Shown here: piece after piece, positions 1-8,212 of the stretch
Position numbering within the stretch: the stretch's first letter is position 1
Layout of the letters: each line of letters begins with the position of its first letter
Made by a program: the position numbers and the translations under genes
NCBI RefSeq assembly: GCF_023516595.1
Contig: NZ_JAMGBG010000067.1
Span: forward strand, 1-64,000
Length of the DNA: 64,000 nt
Source: Streptomyces neyagawaensis
Lineage (GTDB): Bacteria; Actinomycetota; Actinomycetes; Streptomycetales; Streptomycetaceae
Direction: 5' to 3'
The notes under the pieces: generated by a model
What the model was told of the DNA's origin: nothing
Seen by the model: the letters and a program-made list of their open reading frames with translations, nothing else
Databases searched by the model: none

Positions 1-357
1 CGGTCGGCGCGGGCGCCGCACTCGTCGGCCGGCGTTCCGTGCCGGTCGGCGCGGGCGCCGCACTCGTCGGCCGGCGTTCCGTGCCGGTCGGCGCGGGCGC
101 CGTACTCGTCGGCCGGGGTTCCATGCCGGTCGGCGCGGGCGCCGCACTCGTCGGCCGGGGTTCCGCGGCGGTCGGCGCGGGCGTCGCACTCGTCGGCCGG
201 CCTTTCGTGGCGGTCGGCGCGGGCGCCGCACTCGTCGGCCGGGGTTCCGCGGCGGTCGGCGCGGGCGTCGCACTCGTCGGCCGGCCTTTCGTGGCGGTCG
301 GCGCGGGCGCCGTACTCGTCGGCCGGGGTTCCGTGCCGGTCGGCCGGGGTTCCGTGG
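1..357. repeat. 42-bp tandem repeat, eight full units plus a partial one
   Basis: Eight consecutive 42-base units start at 1, 43, 85, 127, 169, 211, 253 and 295. A shortened unit runs from 337 to 357. Units differ at a few positions (for example GGCGTTCCGTGC, GGGGTTCCGCGG, GGCCTTTCGTGG), and two variant types alternate between 127 and 294. The length keeps the reading frame open. Confidence 0.9.
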
Positions 358-364
358 TGGTCAT
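1..364 (-). CDS. Thr/Pro/Ala-rich 14-residue repeat protein, 3' end outside window
   Basis: On the minus strand an ATG at 364-362 lies 8 nt after the stop of the M16-like gene and has a GAGGA ribosome site 5 nt upstream. The frame is open to the window edge, about 120 residues. After MTTTEPRPTG it is a run of 14-residue units of the form TEPRPTSAAPAPTG, with variants such as TKGRPTSATPAPTA. This looks like a low-complexity extracellular or linker segment that should lead into a folded domain off the edge. It is the last visible gene of the RiPP operon, and its function cannot be told from this part. The opposite-strand frame is also open because the repeat length is a multiple of three, but it has no ribosome site or operon context. 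Confidence 0.55.
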   Translation of the reverse strand, partial: MTTTEPRPTGTEPRPTSTAPAPTATKGRPTSATPAPTAAEPRPTSAAPAPTATKGRPTSATPAPTAAEPRPTSAAPAPTGMEPRPTSTAPAPTGTERRPTSAAPAPTGTERRPTSAAPAPT

Positions 365-372
365 CGGGGTCC

Positions 373-1599
373 TCACGAAGGGCGGTGGTCGAGGGTGGCC
401 ACGAGGGTGCGGGACGGGTCGAGGTAGTGGGCGGCGGCCTCGGTGACACGGTCGTCGGTCACCTCGGCGAGGGCGTCCGGGTAGGTGGTCAGCCAGTCCA
501 CGGGCAACCCGCCCGCCACGAAACCGGCCAGGGCGCTCGCCTCCTCCGCGCGCGTGGCCAGCGCGAACCGGGTGAACCCGGCCGCGTAGCGGCGGGCCCG
601 CCGCACCTCCTCGGGGATCGGGCCGCCCCGGGCCAACTCCGCGAGGCAGGCGGTGACCTCGTCGGCGAGCCGGTCACCCGTGCCGGGGGCGCCGACGCAG
701 TCGATCTCCAGCCAGCAGCCCGCCCCGTTCTGCCGGATGCTCGCGTCGACCGCGTACGCCAGACCGTGGCGTTCCCGCAGCCGCCGGGTCAGCCGGGAGG
801 AGGCGTGGCCGCCGAGGACGACCTGGGCGAGGTGGAGCGCGGTGTGCCCCGGCTCGGGCGCCGGGATCGCGGGACCGGCGGTCAGGAGCAACGCCTGGTC
901 GGCGTCCGGGGCATGCAGGGCGAGGCGTCCGGGGGTGGGTGCGGCGCGCGGGAAGGGCGGCAGGACGAGACCCGACGGTCCCGTGCCGGTCCACTCCCCC
1001 AACTCGGCCTCCACCGCGGCCCGTACCCGCTCGGGTGCCTCCCCGCTCATCACCAGCAGCACGGCACCCTGCGGGACCACGGCCCGGCGGTGGAGCGCGC
1101 GGACGTCCAGGGTGGCGGCCCCTTCCGGGGCCTCGTCGACCAGCGGGTGCGGCCCGCCGAAGGCGTGGCGCAGCTGGGCGCGGCGCAGTGCCGTACGGGG
1201 GCCTGCCGGGCGGGGCGCGGGCCGGGGCCCCCGGTGGCCGTCCCGTGCGACCGTCGGCGGGAGGGCGGGGCGCAGCACCAGGTCCGCGAGGAGTTCGAGC
1301 GCGTCCCGCAGCCCCTCCGCCAGCACGCTCGCCGACAGCACCAGCTGCTCGGCGGTCACCACCGTGCTGAACTCCCCGCCGAGATCGGCGGCCCGGTCCG
1401 CCACGGCCTGCCGGTCACGGGTCGTCGTCGCCGTCCCGAGGTGCGCGGCGAGCAGCTCCTGGGCGGCGGCGAGTCCGGGTTCGGTCCGGGCGTACGGCAG
1501 CACGAGCCGGATCTCGGCGAGCGGGGCGCCCGGCACGGTCACGAGGACGGTGTCCAGGCCGTTGGGGAGGACCGTGCGGAAGGTCTCGGCCGTCCTCAT
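373..1599 (-). CDS. M16 peptidase-like protein lacking the zinc motif (partner subunit)
   Basis: This 408-residue protein has the M16B fold but no HxxEH zinc signature in its first 80 residues, so it should be the non-catalytic half of a heterodimeric peptidase. Family features include a GLAYAVDASIRQNGAGCWLEI-like stretch after the HASSRLTRRLRERHGLAY segment. The ATG overlaps the stop of the catalytic M16 gene (ATGA at 1596-1599), so the two are translationally coupled and probably made in equal amounts. In class V lanthipeptide clusters such pairs are thought to remove the leader peptide; that role is inferred here from context. Confidence 0.85.
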   Translation of the reverse strand: MRTAETFRTVLPNGLDTVLVTVPGAPLAEIRLVLPYARTEPGLAAAQELLAAHLGTATTTRDRQAVADRAADLGGEFSTVVTAEQLVLSASVLAEGLRDALELLADLVLRPALPPTVARDGHRGPRPAPRPAGPRTALRRAQLRHAFGGPHPLVDEAPEGAATLDVRALHRRAVVPQGAVLLVMSGEAPERVRAAVEAELGEWTGTGPSGLVLPPFPRAAPTPGRLALHAPDADQALLLTAGPAIPAPEPGHTALHLAQVVLGGHASSRLTRRLRERHGLAYAVDASIRQNGAGCWLEIDCVGAPGTGDRLADEVTACLAELARGGPIPEEVRRARRYAAGFTRFALATRAEEASALAGFVAGGLPVDWLTTYPDALAEVTDDRVTEAAAHYLDPSRTLVATLDHRPS

Positions 1600-3107
1600 G
1601 CGGCGGCTCCTTCCAGGGGGTGAACGGTTCTGGGCGCGGCCAGCAGGGCCCGCGCGCCGGTCGACACGTCGGCCGGGGTGACGGCGGCGAGGTGCGCCGG
1701 GAGCGCGTCCGGCGTGGCGTGCGGGAGGAGCAGGGCGGCGCGGGCGTGGGTGACGGCGCGGGCCGGGAGGGAGTCGGACTGGCGGTGGCATCCGGCGCGC
1801 AGCACGCGTGCCGCCCGCCGCAGTTCCGTCTCCCCCGGCGGGGTGGCGGCCAGCTCGCCGAGCGCCTCCAGCCACCGCCCGACGGCCTCCTCGGTACCGG
1901 CCCCCGGCACCCGGCCGAGCAGCACGAGCGCGAGGTCGGGAGCGGCGGAGGCCAGCCACTGGCCCTGGTAGCCGCACTGCACGGTCGCCGCGTCCACCTC
2001 CGGTGCCGTGGCGACGAGGTGGGGCAGGCGGCTGCGGCGGAGCAGTTCACAGAGGACGACCTGGGCGACGTACAGCCGGAAGTCACCGCGCGGATCGGCC
2101 AGCGCGTGCCCGACGGCCACACCGTCACGGGCGTACGGGATGGGCGCGCCGAGGGTGGAGCGGGGCGAGGAGCCGAGGTGACCGGAGGAGTTGTGGAGGG
2201 CGGTCGAGTGGCGGGTGCCGGGGGTGGTGAGCGGCACCAAGGAGCCGGAGACGGGTGCGGTGAGCAACGCAGGTCTGCCGGGGGCGGCCGCCGTGAGCGA
2301 CGCCGGTGTGCCGGAGGCGGGTGCGGTGGCGGTCGGTGTGCCGGAGGCGGGTGCGGTGGCGGTCGGCGTGAGCCACGCCGGTGTGCCGGAGGCGGGTGCG
2401 GTGAGCGGCACGAGGCCGCCGGGGGCGGCAGGCGTGAGCGACGGCGGCACGAGCCTGCCGGAGGCGGCGGCCGGAAGCATGGCGGGCGGCACGGCGGTCG
2501 GCAGCCCGGGGGCCCACGCCCCGAACTCCCGCTCCACCAGCGTCGCCACCCGCCCCGCGTCCACGTCGCCCACGACCGACAGCACCGCCCGCTCGGGCCG
2601 GTAGTGCGCCCGGAAGAAGGACTCGGCCTCCTCCGCCGTGACCCCGGTCAGCTCGGCCGTCGTGCCGTAGGCGTGCCGGGCTCCCGGGTGGAGGGCGGCC
2701 AGGACCGTGTCCCAGAGGCGGGCACCGGCCCCGGCCGCGCGGATCTCCTCGGCGATGACGGCCGTCTCGGAGCGCACGGTGGCCGGTTCGGGCCGGAAGC
2801 GGAGGAGGCGCCGGGCCTCCAGGGCCAGTACGTCGGGCAGGGCGTCGGCGGGGACGACGGTGTGGAGGACGGTGTGGTCGCGATGGGTCTCGGCGTTGCA
2901 CATCCCGCCGGCCTCCTGCACGAGAGCGACGAAACCGGTGTCCCCCTCAGTGGTGGCTCCGTCGCCGCGAGGGAACATCAGGTGCTCCACCAGGTGCGCC
3001 ATCCCGTGGCGTCCCGGTGGGTCGTCGTCGCCCCCCGCCGCCACGGTGAGGGCGACCGCCACGAGGCCGCGGCCGGGGGTCTCCTCGGTGACCAGCCGGA
3101 GGCTCAC
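1596..3107 (-). CDS. Zinc peptidase, M16 family (catalytic subunit)
   Basis: The 503-residue protein starts with GTG at 3107, overlapping the methyltransferase stop (GTGA). The inverted zinc motif HLVEH is at residues 38-42, with the Glu-rich third-ligand helix (SETAVIAEEIR) about 70-80 residues later, as in M16 metalloproteases. It probably cleaves the leader peptide of the RiPP precursor together with the downstream inactive paralogue. Between the two M16 domains lies an unusual Pro/Ala/Ser/Thr-rich segment of about 100 residues with repeated APASGTP units. It is encoded by a GC-rich minisatellite at about 2230-2480 and is probably a flexible linker that grew by slippage. Confidence 0.88.
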   Translation of the reverse strand: MSLRLVTEETPGRGLVAVALTVAAGGDDDPPGRHGMAHLVEHLMFPRGDGATTEGDTGFVALVQEAGGMCNAETHRDHTVLHTVVPADALPDVLALEARRLLRFRPEPATVRSETAVIAEEIRAAGAGARLWDTVLAALHPGARHAYGTTAELTGVTAEEAESFFRAHYRPERAVLSVVGDVDAGRVATLVEREFGAWAPGLPTAVPPAMLPAAASGRLVPPSLTPAAPGGLVPLTAPASGTPAWLTPTATAPASGTPTATAPASGTPASLTAAAPGRPALLTAPVSGSLVPLTTPGTRHSTALHNSSGHLGSSPRSTLGAPIPYARDGVAVGHALADPRGDFRLYVAQVVLCELLRRSRLPHLVATAPEVDAATVQCGYQGQWLASAAPDLALVLLGRVPGAGTEEAVGRWLEALGELAATPPGETELRRAARVLRAGCHRQSDSLPARAVTHARAALLLPHATPDALPAHLAAVTPADVSTGARALLAAPRTVHPLEGAAA

Positions 3108-3967
3108 CGCAGGGGCCGGTACACGGAGACGCACATCTTCCGGCTGTCGCCGCCGTCGAAGGGCTGCTCGCGCCAGCCGGAGTAGCGGGCGGAGAGTTCC
3201 AGACGGGCGATGCCGGCGAGCAGGTCGAGTTCGCTCGGCCACAGGTAACGCATCACCGTGGTCGCCGACTTGGGGGCCGCGCCGTCGAGGAACAGCGTGT
3301 TGTGGATCATCATGTTCTGCGAGGCGGGCAGCACGCCGATGGACTCGATCATCGCGCCGCGCCCGTCGATCGGGTACGTGCTGATCTCGTTCTTCTTCTG
3401 CACGTGGTAGTCGCTGGGGTCGAACGTCTCGATGACCACGTGCCCGTCGGGTGCCGTGTGCCGGGCGACCGCGTGCATCAGGGCGATCTGCTCGTCCGGG
3501 GCGACCGCGCAGCACAGGGAGTTGAAGGGCGCGAGGACGACGTCGAAGGTGCGGCCCAGGTCGAGGGCGGCGAAGTCGGCGTGGACGGGGGTGATCCGGC
3601 CCTCGGGGTCCTTGTGCGCCAGCCGGGCCAGCATGCCTTCGGAGGAGTCGACGCCGTGCACCCGGAAGCCCTTGTCGGCGAGCGGCAGGGCGACCCGGCC
3701 GGTGCCGACGCCGAGTTCGAGGACGCTCGCGCCGGGCGCGGTGAGGGTGAGGAGGAAGTCGGCGATGTCCTCCAGGTCGGGGGTGGCCGGGTAGATCTCG
3801 TCGTAGACCTCGGCGAGCGCGTCGCTGTACGCGGTGGTCAGAGCGGTGCCGAGCCCGCCACCGGGCTCGACGGTGTCGGTGTCGGTGTCGACGGCGGCGC
3901 CGGCCGGGCCGGTCGCCAGGGTTTCTTCCGTCGCCAGGGTCTCTTCGGTTGCCACGCTGGTCGTCAT
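3104..3967 (-). CDS. SAM-dependent class I methyltransferase
   Basis: The protein has 287 residues. After a repetitive acidic N-terminus (two ATEETL units) comes a canonical Rossmann methyltransferase: motif I VLELGVGTGRVALPL, then VHGVDSSEGML, and later DVVLAPFNSLCC. It most resembles small-molecule or RiPP N-methyltransferases. In class V lanthipeptide and linaridin clusters this enzyme dimethylates the N-terminal amine of the mature peptide, and I infer the same role. The ATG at 3967 overlaps the stop of the HopA1-like gene (ATGA), and the stop overlaps the GTG of the M16 gene. Confidence 0.88.
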   Translation of the reverse strand: MTTSVATEETLATEETLATGPAGAAVDTDTDTVEPGGGLGTALTTAYSDALAEVYDEIYPATPDLEDIADFLLTLTAPGASVLELGVGTGRVALPLADKGFRVHGVDSSEGMLARLAHKDPEGRITPVHADFAALDLGRTFDVVLAPFNSLCCAVAPDEQIALMHAVARHTAPDGHVVIETFDPSDYHVQKKNEISTYPIDGRGAMIESIGVLPASQNMMIHNTLFLDGAAPKSATTVMRYLWPSELDLLAGIARLELSARYSGWREQPFDGGDSRKMCVSVYRPLR

Positions 3968-5010
3968 CGTCCGCCTCCGGAGCGGGTGTCGAGGTTGTTC
4001 TGGGGGTGCAGCGGGTCGATGCCCGCCTCGTGGAAGGCCCGTACGACGTGCGTCTCGCGGCTGTCGTCGCCGTCGGACAGCGCGTGGGCGATGAGTCCGC
4101 TGGCGAGTGCGAAGGCGCGGTGCTGGCCGAAGCTCATGCCGTCCTGGCCGGGGCGCGGGTCCTCGGGGTCCCAGGCGGCGGCGACGCCGGGGGCCAGTTC
4201 CTCGGTGAAGACGGACGTGCCGTCGCCGGTGAGGGTGCCCGCGTGGGGCGCGACGGCGGTGACGACCGCGCGTTCGCCGGGGCGGTGGTCGCCGTGCAGG
4301 TAGACGACGACGGAGTCCCGGCGCGGGTAGTCCTGCGGGTCGGAGAGGACCTTCGCGTGGTACAGGGCGCCCGCCTCCTCCAGCGCTTCGAGCGCCGTGC
4401 CCCACAGGGCGACCGCCGCGTCCGCGTCCCGCGCGTGCAGGAAGAGGCGGCGTACGGGGCCGGCGGGGCGGGGCAGGGGGCGTGAGCCCATGACGTAGAA
4501 GAAGCCGGGGGAGAGCGCGGGGCGCGCGGCCTCCAGGGCGAGTTCGACGAGGTCGCCGGGTGCGGGCGGGGCGGCCGGGGCCAGCAGCCGGCCGGCCGGT
4601 ACGCGGGTGGTGACCTCGGGGAGGCGTACGACGAGCTGGTCGCCGTCGGGCCGGTGGAGCACCTCGACGAGCCGGCCCCGGGTGGGGGTGGTGGTGTGCG
4701 GTACGGCTGCCGCGAGCCGGGCCTCCAGGGCGGGGTCGCGGAGCGTACGGCGGGGCGGCGGGCCGTCGGCGGCCGGGCCGCCCCGGTCGCGGCCGGCGTG
4801 CAGTTCCTCGTACAGGGCGTTGGTGAGGCGGCCCCGCAGGTCACGGGGGCTGTCGGCGGTGACGGTACGCCCGGCGACGGCGGCCTCGCGCGCACCGGGC
4901 GCCACCTCGACGCCGTCCAGCGCGGCACGGAGCCGAGGCGCGAGCCCCGGGTGCCGGGCGTCGGGGGAGGCGCCCGGCACCGGGGTGTCCAGGAGGGAGA
5001 GAGCGGTCAT
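3964..5010 (-). CDS. HopA1-family protein, putative phosphothreonine/serine lyase of a class V lanthipeptide synthetase (LxmY-like)
   Basis: This 348-residue protein resembles the HopA1 effector family: a mixed N-terminal half, then GFFYVMGSRPLP, a basic RRLFLHARD segment, YHAKVLSDPQDYPRRDSVVVYL and a C-terminal FGQHRAFALASGLIAHAL helix. HopA1-like proteins act as lyases that eliminate phosphate from phosphorylated Ser/Thr in class V lanthipeptide synthetases, working with a kinase-like subunit. Co-occurrence here with a kinase-like gene, a Cys decarboxylase and a Cys-terminal precursor supports the call. The ATG at 5010 overlaps the stop of the 59-residue ORF upstream. Confidence 0.8.
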   Translation of the reverse strand: MTALSLLDTPVPGASPDARHPGLAPRLRAALDGVEVAPGAREAAVAGRTVTADSPRDLRGRLTNALYEELHAGRDRGGPAADGPPPRRTLRDPALEARLAAAVPHTTTPTRGRLVEVLHRPDGDQLVVRLPEVTTRVPAGRLLAPAAPPAPGDLVELALEAARPALSPGFFYVMGSRPLPRPAGPVRRLFLHARDADAAVALWGTALEALEEAGALYHAKVLSDPQDYPRRDSVVVYLHGDHRPGERAVVTAVAPHAGTLTGDGTSVFTEELAPGVAAAWDPEDPRPGQDGMSFGQHRAFALASGLIAHALSDGDDSRETHVVRAFHEAGIDPLHPQNNLDTRSGGGR

Positions 5011-5186
5011 CGGTGGTGGCTCCCGTTCGGGTGGTCGGGGGTCGAGCCGGGGGTACGGGCGGCTGCGGCCGGGGCACACGGAACCCTGCGGGCGGCCACG
5101 GCCGGGCCCCGCCGTGGTGGGGCGGCGGCCGGGACCGGAGCTCGTCGGGCCGTGGTCCCGGCCACGGCGCGGGGGGCGGTTGTCAT
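5007..5186 (-). CDS. Small coupled ORF, 59 residues, unknown function
   Basis: The ORF fills the space between the kinase-like and HopA1-like genes. Its ATG (5186-5184) overlaps the kinase stop (ATGA) and its TGA (5009-5007) overlaps the HopA1 ATG (ATGA). Without it this would be the only uncoupled junction from 1596 to 7467. The product starts MTTAPRAVAGTTARRAPVPA and is Ala/Pro/Arg-rich with a His-containing tail (NGSHHR). There is no signal peptide or recognisable domain. It may be a real small subunit, or only a translated spacer that carries ribosomes across the gap. Confidence 0.45.
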   Translation of the reverse strand: MTTAPRAVAGTTARRAPVPAAAPPRRGPAVAARRVPCAPAAAARTPGSTPDHPNGSHHR

Positions 5187-6382
5187 CGGTCGGCGCTCCC
5201 GTCCGGGAGGGTCAGGCCGAGCGTCCGGGCCGCGCCGCCCGGGTTCAGGAGGACCGTGCGGCCGATGCCGGCGGCGGCGCGGGCGACCGGGTTGAGCGTG
5301 GCGTGGGACTCGGCGGTGGCGATGAGGCGGTCGTACATGTGCCAGCCGGCGTAGGCGGCGGCCCGCTCGGGCAGGCCGGGGTCCGGCGTACGGCACTCCA
5401 GGTAGCCCTGCCAGAAGGCGTGGACGCGCGGCAGATGGCGGCGCAGGCTCGCCGAGCCCCGCCCGATGATCTCCTCGTGCGCGAGGCCGAACCCGGCACC
5501 GGCACCCCGACGGTCGTCCCCGGCGTCCCCGGCGTCGCCGGTCGGCGCGAACACGGAGTACGTCGCGTGGAACAGCCACTCCCCCGCGAACGCCCCCACG
5601 TCCCGCGCCGGGTCGGCCAGCCGGAACTCCTCCCAGTCGCACAGGTACAGCGGCCCGCGGCCCTCGTCGGCGCCGATGAACTGGTCGAAGCGGAGGTCGC
5701 AGTGCGTGGGCGCGTGCGGCACGCTCGCCTCGCCCTCCCGCAGCCGGGCCAGCGCGTCGACCACCTCGGCGTCGTCCTGGACGAGCTGCCAGGCGGCGAT
5801 CTGCGCCATGCTGCGCTCCTGGACGGCGCTCCAGGGCAGCGCGCGCAGCCAGGCCAGCGGCGGCAGCGGCGGCTCCCCGGTGTCGAGCCCGTCCCCGGCC
5901 GGCAGTGTGTGCAGCGTCCCCACCGCACGCCCCGCCGCCCGGCACTGCGCGTCGTCGAAGTCCCCGTCCAGCGCCAGCTCCGCCCCCGACCGGGCGCCGG
6001 GCACCAGCCGGTGCACGGTCACCCCGGCCGCCGGGTCCGCGCCCAGCAGCTCCGGCGAGCGCAGCGGCGAGCCGCCCGGCAGCCATCGGGCCGCCGACTC
6101 CTCGAAGCTCAGGGCGCGTTCGAGCTCGGGGCAGCCCCCGTCCGGCAGCGGTGTCACCGTCTTGACGAAGACCTGCTCGCCGGTGGTGGTCGGCCCCGCC
6201 CAGTTGTCGTTGCGGCCCCCGAACGCGGTGACCGCCGCCGCGTCGAGGCGGCCGAGCCCGAGCCGCTCCAGCAGGGCGTTCACGGCGGGCACGGTGCCCA
6301 GTTCGGTGGGCCGGTAGCGCTGCCGGGTGCGGACCGGCTCCGCCGGGTCCGTCCTCGTGGGTGTGTCGGTGGTGATCGTCAT
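5183..6382 (-). CDS. Aminoglycoside-phosphotransferase-like kinase, class V lanthipeptide synthetase subunit (LxmK-like)
   Basis: This 399-residue protein has the APH/choline-kinase fold. It shows an N-lobe FVKTV lysine strand, a Brenner-type catalytic loop THCDLRFDQF with catalytic Asp and an Asn/Gln-like metal position, and the metal motif CDWEEFRLADPARDVGAF. It probably phosphorylates Ser/Thr of the precursor core before elimination by the HopA1-like lyase. Both ends overlap neighbours: the ATG overlaps the stop of the kinase-like protein upstream, and the stop overlaps the ATG of the 59-residue ORF. Confidence 0.8.
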   Translation of the reverse strand: MTITTDTPTRTDPAEPVRTRQRYRPTELGTVPAVNALLERLGLGRLDAAAVTAFGGRNDNWAGPTTTGEQVFVKTVTPLPDGGCPELERALSFEESAARWLPGGSPLRSPELLGADPAAGVTVHRLVPGARSGAELALDGDFDDAQCRAAGRAVGTLHTLPAGDGLDTGEPPLPPLAWLRALPWSAVQERSMAQIAAWQLVQDDAEVVDALARLREGEASVPHAPTHCDLRFDQFIGADEGRGPLYLCDWEEFRLADPARDVGAFAGEWLFHATYSVFAPTGDAGDAGDDRRGAGAGFGLAHEEIIGRGSASLRRHLPRVHAFWQGYLECRTPDPGLPERAAAYAGWHMYDRLIATAESHATLNPVARAAAGIGRTVLLNPGGAARTLGLTLPDGSADR

Positions 6383-7467
6383 CGTGTCGTGGCTCCCCCG
6401 GGGACCGCGCGGCGGCCCTCCTCGTCGATCAGGTCAGCGACGAAGGCGGTGTAGTCGGCCAGTTCGTCGCTCCAGCCGCAGTACGCGGCGAAGTCCCGCG
6501 TGTGCGCGGCGATCCGCAGCACCGCGGCGCGGGCCGCGAGCGCCCGGTCCGCGGCCGGCCCGTACGCGTCGAGCAGAACGGCCGGCAGGTCGACGCCCGG
6601 CCCCTCGCCCCACACCGGTACGGCCCAGGCGAGTTCGGCCAGATCGCCGAGCAGCCAGCCCAGGTCCAGTTCGGGCCGGGCGGCGCCCAGGTCCTCGCCC
6701 GTCAGCAGCGCCACCGGACCCCGGCTCAGGGGTGGGACCAGCGCGCCGAGCGAGGCGAAACCGTGGACGAGGACGAGTCCGTGGCCGTCCCGGCCCCCGC
6801 GTTCCTCACCGTCACCGTCGCCGGACGTGAGGGCGACGGCGGGGGCGGGGGCGGGTGCCGCGACCTCGGCGCACCAGGAACGGAGCGTCGAGAGGCGGGC
6901 GGGGCCCCACACCCGTACGGCGTGCTCCCGCAGGCGCCGTACGGCGGCCAGGTCGCCGTCGCCGCCGTCCGTCCCGTCGGCGAACCCCCGCAGTCGGGTG
7001 AGCGCGGGCGGCGGCGCCCCTGTCGGCGCGGGCGTGGCGTGCAGGTCCCGTAGCGCCGTGCCCGCCGCCGCGAGCGCGTGTGCGGCCAGCCGCCGGGCCG
7101 CCGGCCGGGGGTCACGGAGCCAGGCCGCCGCCGAGTACGGCCCGTCGGCGAGGTAGGCGAGCCCCGCGCCCGAGGCCACCGGGGTGACCAGCCGGGCGCC
7201 GGCGGTGTGCCGGGGGACGTGCGCGGCGAGGGGCGCCGTCGGCGGGGCCGCCCGCCGGGATCCCGCCCCGTGCCACCACTCATGGCGTCCGTCGGCCGTG
7301 GGCCGTACGCGGGTGAGCTGGAGCCCGGTGCCGAACTCGGCCTCCGAACCGTCGACCTGTGCCGCCGGTGTCACCTGTGCCGTCTGTGACCCTGGGGCCG
7401 CCTGTGCCCCTCGGGCCGCCTGTGCCCCTGGTGTCGTCCGTGTCCCCGGTGTCGTCCGTACGGTCAC
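6379..7467 (-). CDS. Degenerate kinase-like protein, putative third synthetase component (LxmX-like)
   Basis: This 362-residue protein starts with GTG at 7467 inside the decarboxylase stop (GTGA). After a low-complexity Thr/Ala/Gln N-terminus the layout recalls an APH-fold protein: LVLVHGFASLGALVPP sits where the catalytic loop should be and GEDLGAARPELDLGWLLGDLAEL where the metal loop should be. The catalytic Asp of HxDxxxxN is missing (HGFAS), so it may be a pseudokinase scaffold. Position between decarboxylase and kinase suggests part of the lanthionine-forming complex. Assignment to LxmX rests on order and size, not on a checked alignment. Confidence 0.6.
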   Translation of the reverse strand: MTVRTTPGTRTTPGAQAARGAQAAPGSQTAQVTPAAQVDGSEAEFGTGLQLTRVRPTADGRHEWWHGAGSRRAAPPTAPLAAHVPRHTAGARLVTPVASGAGLAYLADGPYSAAAWLRDPRPAARRLAAHALAAAGTALRDLHATPAPTGAPPPALTRLRGFADGTDGGDGDLAAVRRLREHAVRVWGPARLSTLRSWCAEVAAPAPAPAVALTSGDGDGEERGGRDGHGLVLVHGFASLGALVPPLSRGPVALLTGEDLGAARPELDLGWLLGDLAELAWAVPVWGEGPGVDLPAVLLDAYGPAADRALAARAAVLRIAAHTRDFAAYCGWSDELADYTAFVADLIDEEGRRAVPGGATTR

Positions 7468-8069
7468 TCGTCCTCCCCCTCGGCGCGCCGGGCCCGCGCG
7501 TACACGCCGACGCACAGGCCCATCAGCTCGGACAACGGCAGGGCCCCGCCGTCCTCCATCTCGCCCGTGCTGGCGCTGACGGCGGGCACGGTCGGCGCGA
7601 CGACCACGCCGGGGCGGTCGCGCAGGGTGTCCAGATGCCCCTGGACCACGGGGCTGAGCTGCGCGCCGGGCGGCAGCGACGGGGCCACGCCCACGAGGGC
7701 GGACGTCGACTGAAGGGCGCACAGCAGGGGTGTGTCGGTGAGGCCGAGCGCGTAACGGCCGAGGAAGTGCATCGTGGCCGGGTGGACGAGCACGAGGTCG
7801 GGCCAGCGGGCCAGTTCGACGTGCGGGACGGCACCGGGCGCGGCCTCGGACCAGTCGTCGGTGACGACCTCCCGTCCGCAGAGCGCGGAAATCGCGTCCG
7901 CGGAGACGAATCGCCGTGCCGAACGGGTCAGCACGACCCGTTTCTCCATTTCCGGGAAGGTATTGCCCAGCCAGTTGATCCAGAACGGCAGGAATGCCAC
8001 GCTGAGCGCGCCGGTGCCCACGAGGAGCACCCGGCGGAATCCGGGATCCGCGACTCCTGTGGGGTCCAT
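7464..8069 (-). CDS. HFCD-family flavoprotein, peptidyl-cysteine decarboxylase (LanD/LxmD-like)
   Basis: This 201-residue protein is of the homo-oligomeric flavin-containing Cys decarboxylase family (EpiD, MrsD, CypD). The N-terminal FRRVLLVGTGALSVAFLP flavin-binding segment, WPDLVLVHPATMHFLGRYALGLTDT (the PASANT-like region, here PATMHF) and a late APTVPAVS loop are visible. It would oxidatively decarboxylate the precursor's C-terminal Cys to a thioenol for aminovinyl-cysteine ring formation, and the precursor just upstream does end in Cys. It has a good AAGGAGG ribosome site and lies downstream of a strong hairpin that separates it from the precursor gene. Confidence 0.88.
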   Translation of the reverse strand: MDPTGVADPGFRRVLLVGTGALSVAFLPFWINWLGNTFPEMEKRVVLTRSARRFVSADAISALCGREVVTDDWSEAAPGAVPHVELARWPDLVLVHPATMHFLGRYALGLTDTPLLCALQSTSALVGVAPSLPPGAQLSPVVQGHLDTLRDRPGVVVAPTVPAVSASTGEMEDGGALPLSELMGLCVGVYARARRAEGEDE

Positions 8070-8148
8070 TCCCGCCTCCTTGTGCTTGCTTTTCGGTGTG
8101 TGTCGCGGATATCGCGGTGGACGCGAATATCGCGTGGGTCGCGTTGCC

Positions 8149-8185
8149 CGGGGAGGGGCCGGTGGCCGGCACCGGCCCCTCCCCG
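8149..8185 (-). terminator. Perfect hairpin between precursor and decarboxylase genes
   Basis: CGGGGAGGGGCCGGTG (8149-8164) is the exact reverse complement of CACCGGCCCCTCCCCG (8170-8185) with a 5-nt loop. It lies 28 bases after the precursor stop and 80 bases before the decarboxylase start. There is no U-tract. Such hairpins often act as leaky attenuators or RNA stabilisers that raise the precursor-to-enzyme ratio in RiPP operons; that function is inferred. Confidence 0.75.
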
Positions 8186-8212
8186 CGGGTCACTGCTCCG
8201 GTCGCCCGGTCG

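Noticed and set aside
1..357. CRISPR array
   Set aside because: Units are contiguous without spacers and period is constant at 42.
39..446. Plus-strand ORF across the left repeat (PVGAGAALVGR units)
   Set aside because: The repeat length keeps several frames open. The minus frame has a ribosome site and operon position; this one has neither.
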